DNA of 64,000 nucleotides from Helopsaltes ochotensis (GCA_013400155.1 VXBM01000280.1:310001-374000); one strand, 5' to 3'; positions 12,143 through 23,750 are shown, counted from the stretch's first letter. Program-made: numbers and translations. The notes: generated from the letters alone by a model not told the origin.

Positions 12143-14987
12143 ACTTAAAGTAAACCTCAAAAAAATTGTGGTATTTTTTCTCTGTTTTGTTTGCTCAACA
12201 TCATAAGCAAGACAACTACTAGTTAAGTCAAACTTGGTATACTAGATGTATTGTTTATGAATATATATCCAACCTAGCATTAAAAGCAAACTGAAACAGC
12301 TACAATATTTTAAGCTGTTACCAGTGGATCTTTTTGCAAATATATCTTTTAAGTCTTCCAGTAATTACCACTTGTATGCAACATACCATTTTTCTGTCTT
12401 GTTAAGAACACAATATTATAATTACATCTGTTGCAACCCCCTAAATTGTTTAGCATAACTTGTTATAAAAGATATAAAATTAAAAGCAAACTCTTTTTCT
12501 CCAATACAGGATTAAGAAGACACACTGGGAACACACTTCAAAACAAGTCCAGGTCTCACAGATGCATTTAAGCCAACAATATCTGGCTACATCAGTTATC
12601 TGTGTCAATAAGACCTTATGTCCTCACAAGACAAATTTGGTATTTGTTTAAAAATCACAGACTTCACAGAATATGTGTTATAGGTGTGGTGACATTTAAT
12701 ATAAATCAAAGTACTAAGTCAAAGTGAACAGCTGCTGTGCAATCCCTTGAACTGGCTAAAACATGAGTAGCTCATTAGTAACCATCCAGTCGAAAGTGCT
12801 TCACTTAAGGCCCAGTAAACTGCATATCAGTTGAGGTAGCTGGATTCACTGAAAAGGATCCAGTTTTTCTCTTTCTAGCTGTCATTTTTTTTCATGGAAA
12901 TTCATCCATTTCCTAAAATTTACCACTAAGGCAGAAAGCGGCACAGGAAGAAAATTCAGAAGCAACTGCAACCATTGTGAAATAAGGTGTCACAGCGCAC
13001 TGAATTCCTACCACTGATGCTGGGGAAGAAAGAAGATTATGCAAGCTATGAATCTGAGCTATAAAACAAAATTCTAGTTTAAAGATTTTCACAAGTATCA
13101 TCATTGTCAAACTGTAACCTAAAATCCTGCTTGTAAACGTTTGATATATAGATCCTTCTGCTTTATTCTGAGCCTGTCTAGAGCTAGGGCAGTGGGAAGG
13201 AGGAAGAGGAGAGATGAATCAGAGAAAACCAAAGTTCTTAACAGCATCCAGGGGCTAGGAAATGTTTCCTGTCAAGGAGCAGCCTGTAAAGATTCCGGGT
13301 GGGAATTGCACTGCCCGTGACAACTTCTGGGAAGAAGCTCCCTCAGGCTGGTATAAGTCAATAAATACTCTGTTGCAAAGGAAAGGTGATTGAGAGATGC
13401 ATCAGCAGTTCTGGGTGAACTGTGTATTGTTATAATGCACAGCAATACCCTCAGCAAAACAAAGCTGACAAATGCTTTCACTCCCAAACAGGTGGCATAC
13501 ATCCAGCAGAACACACTAAAAATGTTAAAAACCCTGGAAGGAACAGAAACACCAACATGCATTTTAAAATCTGAAATCCACCTCCAGTCTCTTATCTGTA
13601 GGCACTGAATGGACATGGCTTGTATTTTCTTGATGGCATTATTCCAGTAAGCAACTTTATTGGCAATAGAAGTGACAATCTTTAAAGCAGTGATTAGAAA
13701 TGACACAAAATAATTTTTAATAGAGCGCTAAAGTTGGGAAAATAGCAGCAGTGAGATCATTCACAATCACCGATCACACTGCTTTTGCCAAAGAAATACT
13801 TAAATGACTTCAATACCTTAATTAAAACGAGCTAGTGGAAGCAGAGGAATATGCTGTCATGCACAGGCAAGCTTCTGGAGCAGCTGGTAGCACAGTGCTG
13901 TGCCGTTGAGTTTTAAACTGCTCAGCCACACCTGGCTGATTCACCCTCTTGTCCCTCAGGTGCCACTGACTCGTATGTTTATCAGTTTTGTGACTTTCAG
14001 CTGTTGAGAGATGACAGTTGTTTCAGCTGCCATCCAGCTGGTTTTGAGCCTCCTGATTTTTCCTTCAAACCATCAAAAGCCTGACACACAAGACATCAAA
14101 AATCCCCAGAAAGCAGATTCTGGCCTGAATTAAAATCAGCATTCCCTCACATGTAACTTTTGCAAGGAATGTCTCTTCTGAATTAAACTCACACTCCACT
14201 TTGGCTTTGCCATCTCTAACACCTACACAGTAGCATGCATATCTAAGACCTTTCAAACATGCAGAATATAATATACACCATTTTCTTCCTGAAGAGAAAT
14301 TTGGGAGGCAAGAGGGAAGTGAAAGAAAAGCACCACATGAGAGAGTAGTCATCTTGATTAACTCAATATCAACTGATGCTCAGATAGCACGGTACAGACA
14401 AGAATGGTGCAAAGCACAAAGAATACGAGCACAAACCTTTTTGGAAATGGGGTTTTAAAAACTACTAATTTTCTAATGTAAAAATAGCTCAAACGAAACC
14501 AAGTTCTTTGAGACCCTTCCTCCATATCCTTTGTGAAATTACCTTCAGAGGAAAACTTACTGGCTGTAGATGAGACAGTCTTTAAAACAGCTGTTGCTTC
14601 AAAAGGAGGCAAGTTTTCAAGATCTGACACGACTAGAAGTGCAATCATAGTGAAATGACAAAAAATGTAATGCTCCTTTGTCTGATCCAACCAAAACCCA
14701 AACTTTGTATTTCACTTAACTCACAAGTTGTTGGACAATCACAAGTCATCCAACTGCTACAGAAAAAAACCTTTAAATCAACCCAGCTGCATTTGGGAAT
14801 TCTAAGTATGAGAACTATTTCAGCTCAAAGATGACAGGAGGAGCATCAGCCTCCACAGAGAAGACAAATGTGTCTGCCTTTCTCCGAGCAACACCCCCAA
14901 ATCCCCTGCATCATATAAACTCATCATAAAACTTGCTCTCAACTTATCAAGACCAAAAATATCTGCTCCCTGACAGTCTCTGGGCAT
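12143..14987. other. Non-coding DNA, no gene recognised
   Basis: Nothing here is identified. A minus-strand frame of 144 codons (13272-13706) overlaps a plus-strand frame (13390-13608). Neither product resembles a known family, and the overlap argues against either being selected. The part around 13860-14000 is more GC-rich than its surroundings and could be an old, unidentifiable LTR or repeat. Confidence 0.5.
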
Positions 14988-15251
14988 TCATAGAATCATA
15001 GTATGGCTTGGGTTGGACAAGACCTTTAAAGATCACCTAGTTCCAGACGACCCCCATCCCTGCCATGAGCAGGGATGACATTTACTAGATCAGGTTGCTC
15101 AGGCCCCTATCCTAGCCTGAAATACTTCCAGGGATGGTGCAGGCACAATTTCCCTAGGCAACCTGTTCCAGTGTCTCACCACCTTCACAGTAAAGATTTT
15201 CTTCCTAATAACTCATCTAAACCTGTTCTTTTTCAATTTGAAACCATTGCC
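14988..15251 (-). mobile_element. CR1 retrotransposon, 3' end (minus strand)
   Basis: The plus strand opens with a CATAGAAT-CATAG octamer repeat. It is followed by the reverse complement of the CR1 3' UTR, including blocks equivalent to GGCTTGGGTTGGA, GATCACCTAGTTCCA, CCTGCCATGAGCAGGG, TAGATCAGGTTGCTCAG and CAACCTGTTCCAGTGTCTCACC. In avian genomes this layout marks the 3' terminus of a CR1 LINE, so the element reads on the minus strand. CR1 is known for severe 5' truncation and for lacking a poly(A) tail. The copy is diverged but well preserved. At its inner end it meets a CR1 segment in the opposite orientation. Confidence 0.93.
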
Positions 15252-15346
15252 ACAATGCAGCCTTCCAGTACTTAAAAGGGTTTTATGAAAAGGAGAGTTA
15301 ATTTTACAGGGGCAGATAGTGACAGGACAAAGGGCAATGGTTTTAG
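15252..15346 (+). mobile_element. CR1 segment in inverted orientation
   Basis: On the plus strand this reads as the CR1 region just upstream of the 3' UTR block: CCTTCCAGTACTTAAAAGGG, then TTTTACAGGGGCAGATAGTG, then GACAGGACAAAGGGCAATGG. It abuts the minus-strand CR1 at 14988-15251. The 11-mer GGCAATGGTTT occurs at the far end of this piece (15333-15343), and its reverse complement occurs at the junction end of the minus piece (15241-15251). The two pieces are therefore adjacent in the CR1 consensus but inverted relative to one another. This matches a 5' inversion made during one insertion; two separate insertions are the alternative. Confidence 0.8.
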
Positions 15347-15468
15347 TTCTGTAGGTCAAGGTGGAGTTGACAGGTCTGTGTGTGTCATCTAGGAAGAAAA
15401 CCACTTAAATATGTGACTTTTTGTATAATTATAGACAAATATATTTAAAATTTAAACATCAGATATCT

Positions 15469-15495
15469 TTGTAGTGGGATAAATACCCACTACAA
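15469..15495. repeat. Perfect 10-bp inverted repeat (hairpin)
   Basis: The arm TTGTAGTGGG (15469-15478) and the arm CCCACTACAA (15486-15495) are exact reverse complements around a 7-base AT loop (15479-15485). It lies about 120 bp beyond the inverted CR1. No transposase-associated ends or target duplications are apparent. Confidence 0.8.
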
Positions 15496-15499
15496 GTAT

Positions 15500-16690
15500 T
15501 ACAAATAAGTGGAATAAATAGGAACTAACATTTCATGAGGGGGGTGGAAGGGTTTGAGGCATTTTTTTAAGGATCATATGCAACATGGTGCAATAATTCC
15601 GATACTACCTTAGATTCCAGTACATGTTACTTGAAAAGCCTCATTATGAGTCCATTCCCAGTTCTCCTGAAAAACTTCTCAACAATTTAGTAGCATTCTA
15701 CATGGGTCTCCAGATTTATTTATTAGGACTGACACCAATGCTTTCAAATTCATTATATTTTATCCCTTAGAGAAGAAAATACACTAAGCTGAAGATAAAC
15801 TGGGACATACAAGACAAAACAATCCCTTTTCCCCCCCATTACAGTAACATGAATGTGCTCTCTAATATCCTAACTCCTACTCCTGTTTGCAACACAGTTT
15901 TCTTCCAGCATACTTGTGCTTTAAGTTCAGGTTCACATTTTCACTTTTAAAGCACCATAACTCTCTGCCCTACCAAAATCTGTCCTTATTGCCTTATGTA
16001 CCCTGGACCTTACTCCACCTCATTAAACCTTTCATCTCCTTTTCTTCATATGTTCTTTTCATGCTACCATTTCTGTTCTTGAAGATATCCAATGCACCCT
16101 CTTGTTCATTCCTCCAGATGAACCCCTCCCCCCCTAAAAATGATTTAAAACAAGCCCAATAATATGTTAAACACTGAATTCGTTTTTCAGCGTAACACCC
16201 ACCTAAGCCCATATTGGTGCCTTCAATGGTACTGCAGACCTTTCCAAGGATTTCCCTCTCTATTTGACATGACTTGGGGAAAAAAGAAAAAACAACTTTA
16301 AAGTGATTTTTTTTTTTTGTGTCTAAAAGTCATTCTGCCTCCTCATTTTTCCTGCACTTTAATTGTAAAATGTCAGTTATGTACAGATTCAAAACAGCTG
16401 CCCACGAAATAGTCACTGAAAATATATATTAACATCTTCACAAGTGCTGTTAAAGCTCATGCAAATTTGATGGGTAGATGCAGAATGTGTAGCATTTACA
16501 GAACATCTGAACAGAAATACCTTTGATTCCCTCAGTATTTTTTGTTACATCCCAGTGTTTCACATTCTGAATGCAGAGATGGACGTTATCAACACTCTTT
16601 ATTCTTTAGAATATTTATTTTTAAAAAATAGATAAAAAATAAAGAGATTTTTAAAAAATAGGTAAATAATCATTGCTTTAGAGGCTGATT
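15500..16690. other. AT-rich non-coding DNA, nothing recognised
   Basis: No repeat family or gene is identified. Opposed open frames at 15887-16212 share a pyrimidine-biased stretch and look like chance. Short A- and T-runs occur near 16310 and 16620-16660. Confidence 0.55.
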
Positions 16691-16699
16691 TGGTGCAAA

Positions 16700-16885
16700 G
16701 GAACTTACAGCGTGAAGCCTCCAGCGCTGCTGCCACAGTCGTGCTCCAGGGCTGGGCAAAGCCTGCTCCTAGAAGGACACCCGGTGGCCACCAAAGCGAA
16801 CAGCACGGTTTGGTCCCTGCCCCCCGGCCTCCCTGCTGGGCTCAGTGGCACGAGTCCTCGCGGTGTGACAGCCAGGCAACAGCTG
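16700..16885. other. Small GC- and CpG-rich island, identity unknown
   Basis: Base composition changes abruptly from AT-rich flanks to GC-rich sequence with roughly ten CpG dinucleotides in under 200 bp (for example near 16711, 16722, 16781 and 16858-16862). Two plus-strand frames stay open across it (16690-16971 and 16712-16942); that is expected in GC-rich DNA, where stop codons are rare. Neither product is recognisable. Possible readings are a remnant LTR or other GC-rich repeat, a small orphan CpG island, or a non-coding exon. Confidence 0.5.
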
Positions 16886-16991
16886 GAAATTCATCACAGA
16901 ATCTGCAAAATACAGGGAAACCCTGTGTGCATTTCAGATTGAGATGCATACAAATTTTGAGTAACATATAATGTTTTGGTTAATTATGCAC

Positions 16992-17020
16992 CTTTTTTTT
17001 TTTTTTCCTTTTTTTTACAG
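16992..17020 (+). repeat. Poly(T)/pyrimidine tract ending in ACAG
   Basis: A nearly pure T/C run of about 25 bases ends in ACAG at 17017-17020. In form it resembles a 3' splice acceptor, but such tracts are common in AT-rich introns. No following exon-like frame or donor site supports splicing. Confidence 0.6.
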
Positions 17021-19819
17021 TTGCATGAGACTAGTCCCTAATGGTTCCAGAAATCTTAGAATGAAATTTCTTGTTTCATTTTGTGAAGAGCTAGCCGTGG
17101 GTGAGTGGCATATCCAAAGCATGACTGTGCGTGTTCAGGATTAAATGAAATACTGCTCTTCCAAGGTAGGAAAGATTAGTTCATCTATTCTTAAATGTTA
17201 GAGGACTGAAACGCATTTATTTAGTGTAAAGTTATTGGAGAAGAAATCCAAATTAGAAGGAGACATTGTCAGGCTTAATATAAATTTGAACAAAGTGAAA
17301 CTGTAACAGCATTTCAAGAAGTCATCAAGTTTAAAGCAAGGAGTAATGCTCTAGAAAAACAATTGGCAACATCAGCAAGAGTTAAAAGCTTCTTGACACA
17401 TTTCATTCTGATTAAGTACCATATGCTTCAGAGCAGAACTTTTTTTAAGTAACAGCCTATTCAACATTATTTAATAATATTCAGTACAATTTTTACAGTG
17501 TTACCTTTGTAGGACTTCTGGAAAGTGAAACGGAAGCAGAATATTTATTACTAGTCAATTCTTATATATTTTATTTTATTTCTTAGATCACAGTCAAAAT
17601 CCCTGGTGATGCCCTTACACCTCTTTATAGCAGCTAGGGGTATCATAGACAATATTTTCCCTTTTTTCTTTTGGACAAATACCTGCTTTTTCTCTAGTAA
17701 ATACGAAGTCAAGTAAATAAAATTTCACAGACATCCTCGGACAATGGAAATTTTTAAGGCAATGTCAACTCTGAGCTTCCTTAGGTGACTCTTGTACCAT
17801 TATCCTCACTGGGTATGAGTGCTAGGGAGGTGGTGGGCACATACCCACACTCTACAACTCTGAGCCCTGAAAACTGATTTACTGCCTTCTCATCTCAGCT
17901 GTGCCTTAACATCTCTACTTAGATAAGTGTTAAAACAACAAAGATAATTGTTTATATAAGCATAATGAAATTATTCAGGTACTTTGTCTGAAGCAATAGT
18001 TTATTAAGACACGTTAGCATACAACAGCTGAAAGAGATTACCACTGAACACAAAACGACAGGCGTAACAAACTACACCAATCTGGAAACAATGACAAAAA
18101 TGTGTCACTTATCAGTAAGTTATGCACGTGCTCTCGCTGGCCAACCAATCATGCAAGAATTTAAGGCTTGTGGCAGATCCAGTGACTGCATGAAATCTAA
18201 ACAAATAAGAAGCATAGCAATGGGAAGAATGACCTCCCACTGTATTAAGTTTAAAGCCGGATATTGCCAAGAGACATGCAAAGCTGTTGGAGTATGCACA
18301 GAGCTAATCCTTGAGATACCATGGAACTAGACCAAAAACAGCATCGAGAAGGCAGATGGAGGGTTAAAACACAGCCTTATAAACTGCTGCCAGCTGCCAG
18401 AACTGAGCAGGGGTTCAAAGCTCTGTGTTCCACAAGCAAGGCTGTGACTGAGCAGCCTTCAGAGAGAGACTGTTCAAGCATCTCCTTTGATCTTATTCTT
18501 CAGTGGGTGCAGCCATGTTTTTCAACAGTTGAAAAGTTTTTAATTTTTAAGTTGACTTGCTCTCTGTTCACTGAAGAATGAAAACTCATTATTAGCTGGG
18601 AAGTAGACATAGTAATTGCCAATGTGCTACTATATTTTATACTCCTTCTTCCACTTGCTCCCTCATGCTAAATTTCTATGTAAAATCAAATGATGGTTTA
18701 AGTGTACTAGAATCAGATGTGGGGAAACAACAGATTTACAATATCACTGTAAACCGGTTATAAGGTACCAAAAGGCACAGAACAGTATTTCAGACTGTTG
18801 TATTTACACCCAGACCAACTACCATTATGCATGTGTTGTCATCTTTATATAACTTCACATTTATACTATATTAGGATTAAAAGAGCTACGATTGTAGACC
18901 AAGAATCTGATTTGAGGAGGTTGAGCAATCACATGAAGAATCAAGAACAATCTCAATAACAGTGTTTTGCAATGGTGGTTTCTTTCATGTATTACACTAA
19001 ATCTGCCGTGGAGTAAAATATGTTCCGCATGACAGAAATTCTACCTGCATGTTATTTCAAGTTCTAACTTTCCAACTCTCTGAATTTCAAAAGTCATGTC
19101 TGTCTTTAAGGGGAGAAAAACACAGGCATGCACAACCATCCTGTCCTTCCCCCTAAATCCTAAGACAATCTTCCAGGTTCCAGAAGTGAAAGTATAAAAG
19201 CAGAGAAGCAGATGTAAGCCCCATCCTCAAACCAGCAAGAGGCAGACAAATGGAAAACTCCTATCAGTCACATCCCTGCTGTCTTCCTGGCTCATTATTA
19301 ACTCCTAGCTATCTGGGAAATCAACCATAAAAAGTCCCTTCTTGTCAAATATTCACGGTAAAATCTTTACTGATGTTCAGTTGCTTGGTCATAAGATTGC
19401 CTTTAGTGAAAGAATTCTCTTCAGATGATAATTTTTTTCCAATAGTTTGAACAGTTACAACTCTCACATTTTCTAAATTCTCACCATGAATTCCCCTGGT
19501 GAGATTTTGCAAAGCATCTAAATGAACTCCTGTGTAGTTCTGGCAACAGTGAAATTTCTTCTTTGTGAAGGTTTCTTTCATTTTTGGCATGACATTTACA
19601 TTCCCAAATTTGACAGACACAGCAATAGTTAGTCTTGGCACTCACTGTTGTGCAACTCTGGCTCAAATGTTACTTCATGTACTTTGTATTAAAGAATTCC
19701 CTCTGGCTGTTTCCTTTCAGCACAATTTTTCTTTTAATTATTGTTCCATGAGAAAATCCAAAATATTTTTTTTACAGAGGCACAAGATCAATATATTTTG
19801 ATACCTTACAGGATAATTC
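17021..19819. other. Non-coding DNA with two unexplained open frames
   Basis: No family is recognised. At 18091-18330 (plus, 79 codons) the product is Cys-rich, with seven Cys at residues 5, 27, 33, 51, 59, 63 and 69. It is followed by a second open frame to 18581. This 18000-18520 stretch is more GC-balanced than its flanks. At 19345-19641 (minus, 98 codons) the product has mixed charged and polar composition that looks more protein-like than most chance frames here. A second minus frame (19481-19666) overlaps it. Neither has a clear splice or promoter context. Confidence 0.45.
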
Positions 19820-20628
19820 AGAATAATCTGCAGATGATAAAAACTAAGTGGGAGAAGCTGATACACTGAAAGGCTGTGCTGGCATTCAGCAGGACCTTGG
19901 CAGGTTAGAGAGCTGGATGGGGAGAAACCTAATGAGGTTCAACAAAGGCAAGTGTAGGACCGCATACTTGGGGAAGAATAACCCCCAGTACCAGCTGGTA
20001 TTGGTACTGGGGACTGACCTACTAGCGAGCAGTTCTGCAGGGAAGGAGCTGGGAGTCTTGGTGGGCAACAAGCTGTCCGTGAGCCAGCAGTGCCCGTGGG
20101 GCCAGGAGGGCCAAGGGGATCCTTGCGTACATTGGGAAGAGTGAGGCAAGCAGGTCGAGAGAATTGATCCTGCCACTCTACTTAGCCCTAGTGAGGCCAC
20201 ATCTGGAGTGCTGTGTCCAGTTCTAGTCCATGCAATTCAAGGAAGATGAAGCACCTCTCTTACAAGGAGAGACTGCAGGAGCTGGGCTTGTTCAGAATAA
20301 ACAAAACTGAGAGGGGACTCAATGCACCTAAATATCTCAAAGGTGTCAAGGGAGTGGTGCCAGATGCTTTTCGGTGGTGCCCAGAGACTGGACAAGGAGT
20401 AATGAGCACAAGGAGTTCTGCCTCAACAAGAGGAAGAACTTCTTTACTTTGAAGGTGGCAGAGCACTAGAACAGGCTGCCCGGGAGGTTGTGGTGTCTCC
20501 CTCTCTAGAGGTGTTTAAAACTCAACTGGAAGAGTTCCTGTCACCTGCTTGAGGTGCTGCTGTCTTGGCAGGGGGTTTGGACTAGATGACTCCAGAGGTC
20601 CCTTCTAATCCTAACTCTTCTCTGATTC
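19820..20628 (+). mobile_element. CR1 retrotransposon, RT C-terminus to 3' UTR
   Basis: The recognisable part begins close to the reverse transcriptase active-site box. Codons 19830-19838 read Ala-Asp-Asp, and two codons later there is an in-frame TAA (19845-19847). The frame then stays open to 20144 and encodes the region after the catalytic box, including the segment GCAGIQQDLGRLESWMGRNL. Beyond 20144 the similarity continues through shifted frames: HLSYKERLQELGLF is encoded near 20249-20290, and NFFTL-type and LPREV-type coding near 20430-20490. The 3' UTR follows, ending with CAGGGGGTTTGGACTAGATG and a degraded tail near 20628. The element is 5'-truncated and dead. Confidence 0.93.
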
Positions 20629-22021
20629 GGCATCAGTTCTTTAGGTTTATAAATCAAAAAAAAAAAAAATCTTTTCTTAATTTTCCTGTTCTCCTCTCAT
20701 ATTTACTTCTTACTATATTTTTTCTTACATGATCACCATTGGCTAAGAACCCTTTTTTTAAAAAACTTGTACATTATCTCCTGTTCTTTAAAATACTTTA
20801 CTGCATTAAACAGATGCATAAATTCATTTGTAATTCCAAGCCACATATACAAACCCCCAATCACTCATAATGTGCAATGGAGTTCTGCCTCTGTTTTACC
20901 CACCAGGATATGCTTTTCTTTTTATTCTAAGCTGAGCTGATGACATGGTACTTATAATATTTAATTAAAATAAACAAACTCTTTTAACAGTAGAGAGAGG
21001 AGAGAAGAAAAGACAAATGAGTTAAGTAGGGATGAAAAAATTCTCAAGGAGTGAGAAACAGTTGTATTAAATCCATAGCAGAGACCCCACCCTTACTCCA
21101 CATGAACGTGGCTGCCATACAACGTTTCTGTAAACATAGTGGGAAGTTATTTATACACACTTACATGAAGAGTCCAAGGACAAAAGACATCTAAGCTGTG
21201 CAATGCAGAAACTCAAGTAAATAGATATCAGGAATTAAATCCCTACAGCATGGCACCTTATACAATTTGAAAACCTCACATTCATTTGTGGAGATGACAA
21301 GAATATTAATACTGCATTCTACATTCTTGTTCTACATCATTTCCCAGCACCACACAGCCCTAAAAGTAAACTAGAAATGAATACCATATATTTTGCTTAA
21401 TGAAATAACTAATTTTTTAAAATTCAGTTTACAATTAAATAATTAATAGCTAAAATTTTACTATTGAGTTAGCATGTGGTTGTCACTGCACTGCAAACAA
21501 CTTCTTTAAAGGTATACACACTTAAAAATGCACATATAAAAGGTGAAAGAGACACAGCCTCATGTGACAGAAACAGAACAAAAGCTTCTTACAGTCATTT
21601 ACAAACTGCTGGTGCTCTGGCAACACGGATGCAGAAGTTAAAAAAATCAGAATTTTAAACAATTAGTAAGATAAATCAAATGAAAAATTACAAAAGTCAA
21701 GGAATGTTAGCTAAATAGGAAATTGGGTTTTATTGAACATCTAGATTGTGGAAATAAGGTTGTATCTGGTGAAGGCACTTGTTTCCCCTCTACTAGCAGG
21801 TCAATGACTAAATAAATAGCTACTATTAGTAAATGCAACTATCACTTTTAAAAAGACAAGTGTTACCATGGTGACTCTACAGGAAAAAATCATGTAAAGT
21901 CATGATTTAAAAGGTCAGGATAGTGAGCCCCACATTACGCTCATTTTTCCACAGTAGAAACAGCTGCCTGCAAAATTAATGTAGAACACTTGAGATATAT
22001 AAATAGATTAGATATAGATAG
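20629..22021. other. AT-rich non-coding DNA
   Basis: A 13-base A-run (20656-20668) follows the CR1 closely. No gene is recognised. The one specific motif is a palindromic RFX-type X-box at 21862-21875, listed separately. Confidence 0.55.
21862..21875. promoter_or_regulatory. Candidate RFX X-box-like site
   Basis: The 14-mer GTTACCATGGTGAC is a near-perfect palindrome. It fits the X-box pattern GTNRCC followed by RGYRAC, which is bound by RFX-family transcription factors. Isolated matches occur by chance in vertebrate DNA, and no ciliary gene promoter or CpG island adjoins it. Confidence 0.35.
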
Positions 22022-22134
22022 CACAAAAAAAAGACCCACAAAAAACCCAAAAAAACCCCCCAACCCCCCCCCCCCAAAAAAAAACCCACCCAAAAACCAA
22101 ACCAAACCAAAAACCAACAAAAAAAACCCAAAAC
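22022..22134. repeat. A/C-rich low-complexity tract with C12-A9 junction
   Basis: Over 110 bases the plus strand is almost only A and C. It contains 12 C (22064-22075) directly followed by 9 A (22076-22084), and then CCAAACC-type motifs. The G-rich complement could fold, and polymerase slippage is likely. No coding meaning should be given to frames that cross it. Confidence 0.85.
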
Positions 22135-22884
22135 CTGGAGGAGATGCACTGTGAATCCCAGAGACTGATCACCAGCTTGACACAAAGATAGTAGTACCGA
22201 TATACAAAAATTAAAACAATCTTACACTTACGCTTTTCTATAGCCTGCCCCCAGAGTAGACAACACCCTTAGTTTTAGAAAGCTCCTGAGGTAGGACCCT
22301 GATGCCCTAAAGCACTGGCAAATATTCTAACCAGGTGCTCTGCAGGAGGTCAAACTCTCCCTTTCTTAGTCCATCCAAATGATTGGTTGTCCTGCCCACT
22401 GTAACCTTCACCTCTTCTGAATATGAGGCAGGAGATCACTGAGAGAGTTCCTCTTCCCAAAGGAAGGAGGCAAAAGGTGTCACTTAAACTTTGTCCCTTA
22501 GCTATTAGCAGGCCACAGTCAAGGCACAGAGATTCATGGACAGCAGCACAAGATGGATGTCTCTGCAACTGTTTGGAGGCATCTGGTGATATTTAAGTGG
22601 TGGCTGTTGCCATTCAAGTTCCTTTGACAACCTCATTAAGTGATCAAATTGACCCTTAATGTGTTTATATATAACTTCAGAATATACAGGCTGGAGAAGA
22701 TGTGATCCATGTCTGTGCTGCTTCTCCAGACAAAAATCATTGAGATTTGTTCCAAGTGACTGATGTTAGACTTTAATGTGATTTTGAGAAGACACAATAT
22801 TCTCATTCACAAAAGGAAATAACACATTGAACACAGAGAAATTGAAGGAATTAGATGTATCAGTACAGAAAAAAATTCAAATAA

Positions 22885-22962
22885 GCCAAACAAAACCATC
22901 ACACACACAAAAAAAGCAAAACAAAGAAAACAAAAAAGCAAGCAAACAAAAAAACCTCACAC
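22885..22962. repeat. A/C-rich low-complexity tract
   Basis: Contains (CA)n and AAAGCAAAC/AAACAAA motifs with very few T or G. It is a simple-sequence tract of the same compositional type as the other A/C-rich tracts in this window. Confidence 0.75.
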
Positions 22963-23724
22963 ATCTATGAAAAATTACTCTTCCAGAATAAGTACCCAAT
23001 GCTGAATCACGACAATTCTCAGGTGAAAGCCTCTCTCCTTCAACAAGGACTACACTATTACAGGTATGGCACTGATCTTTTCAGTCTTCATTTATATATA
23101 ATATATTAGAGAGAAGAATTAGGTCTAGAATGGATCACCCTGGGGAGGAGAGAAAGCAAAAAGAAATTAAAACACACTGGATTTTTTTTTTCCCCAGGTA
23201 GTTTTGGTGACTAAGGTCTAAGGCGCATGTGACAAGTCTACAAGCTTTGCTGCAGCAATGTCATTATATGTCATGGCATTCTACATCTGACATTTATTGA
23301 AGTTGTCTTTCTGGAAACAGAGCAAAAAGATTGCAGCAGCTCACAAGAAATTGCAACCCTTTAATGGAAAATAAAATTGACTTTATTTTACTTCTAAAAT
23401 TAGGTAAGGTGGCCTTTCAAATAAATTAAAAGAAAATTAGCTGCTCAGTAAATTGAAATACATATAGCTTACTGATTAAAAGAGGCTATGAGTTTAAAAA
23501 GCCTACAGCATTGGTGAATTTTTAATGTAAGCTACCAGAAAAATCCACTAACATCCCAAGCATGATTTAAAAATATATTATACTCAGCAAGTATGTAGGT
23601 AGATGCAAGGAGAATGAATTTCATGCATTCTCAGAGCATGACGGAATTGACAGATTAACAGTATTTCTCCTTAAATTAATGACCGACTGGTCACAGCTTC
23701 ACTTTAAGGAAATGAGTCATGAAG

Positions 23725-23750
23725 AAATGATAATGATAATAATGATAATG
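23725..23750. repeat. Imperfect (AATGAT)n/(AAT)n microsatellite
   Basis: AATGATAATGATAATAATGA and the following ATAATGG form a short imperfect tandem array. Confidence 0.8.

Noticed and set aside
17000..17060. 3' splice acceptor at ACAG (17017-17020)
   Set aside because: Pyrimidine tracts ending in AG are frequent in this AT-rich DNA, and no plausible exon or donor follows.
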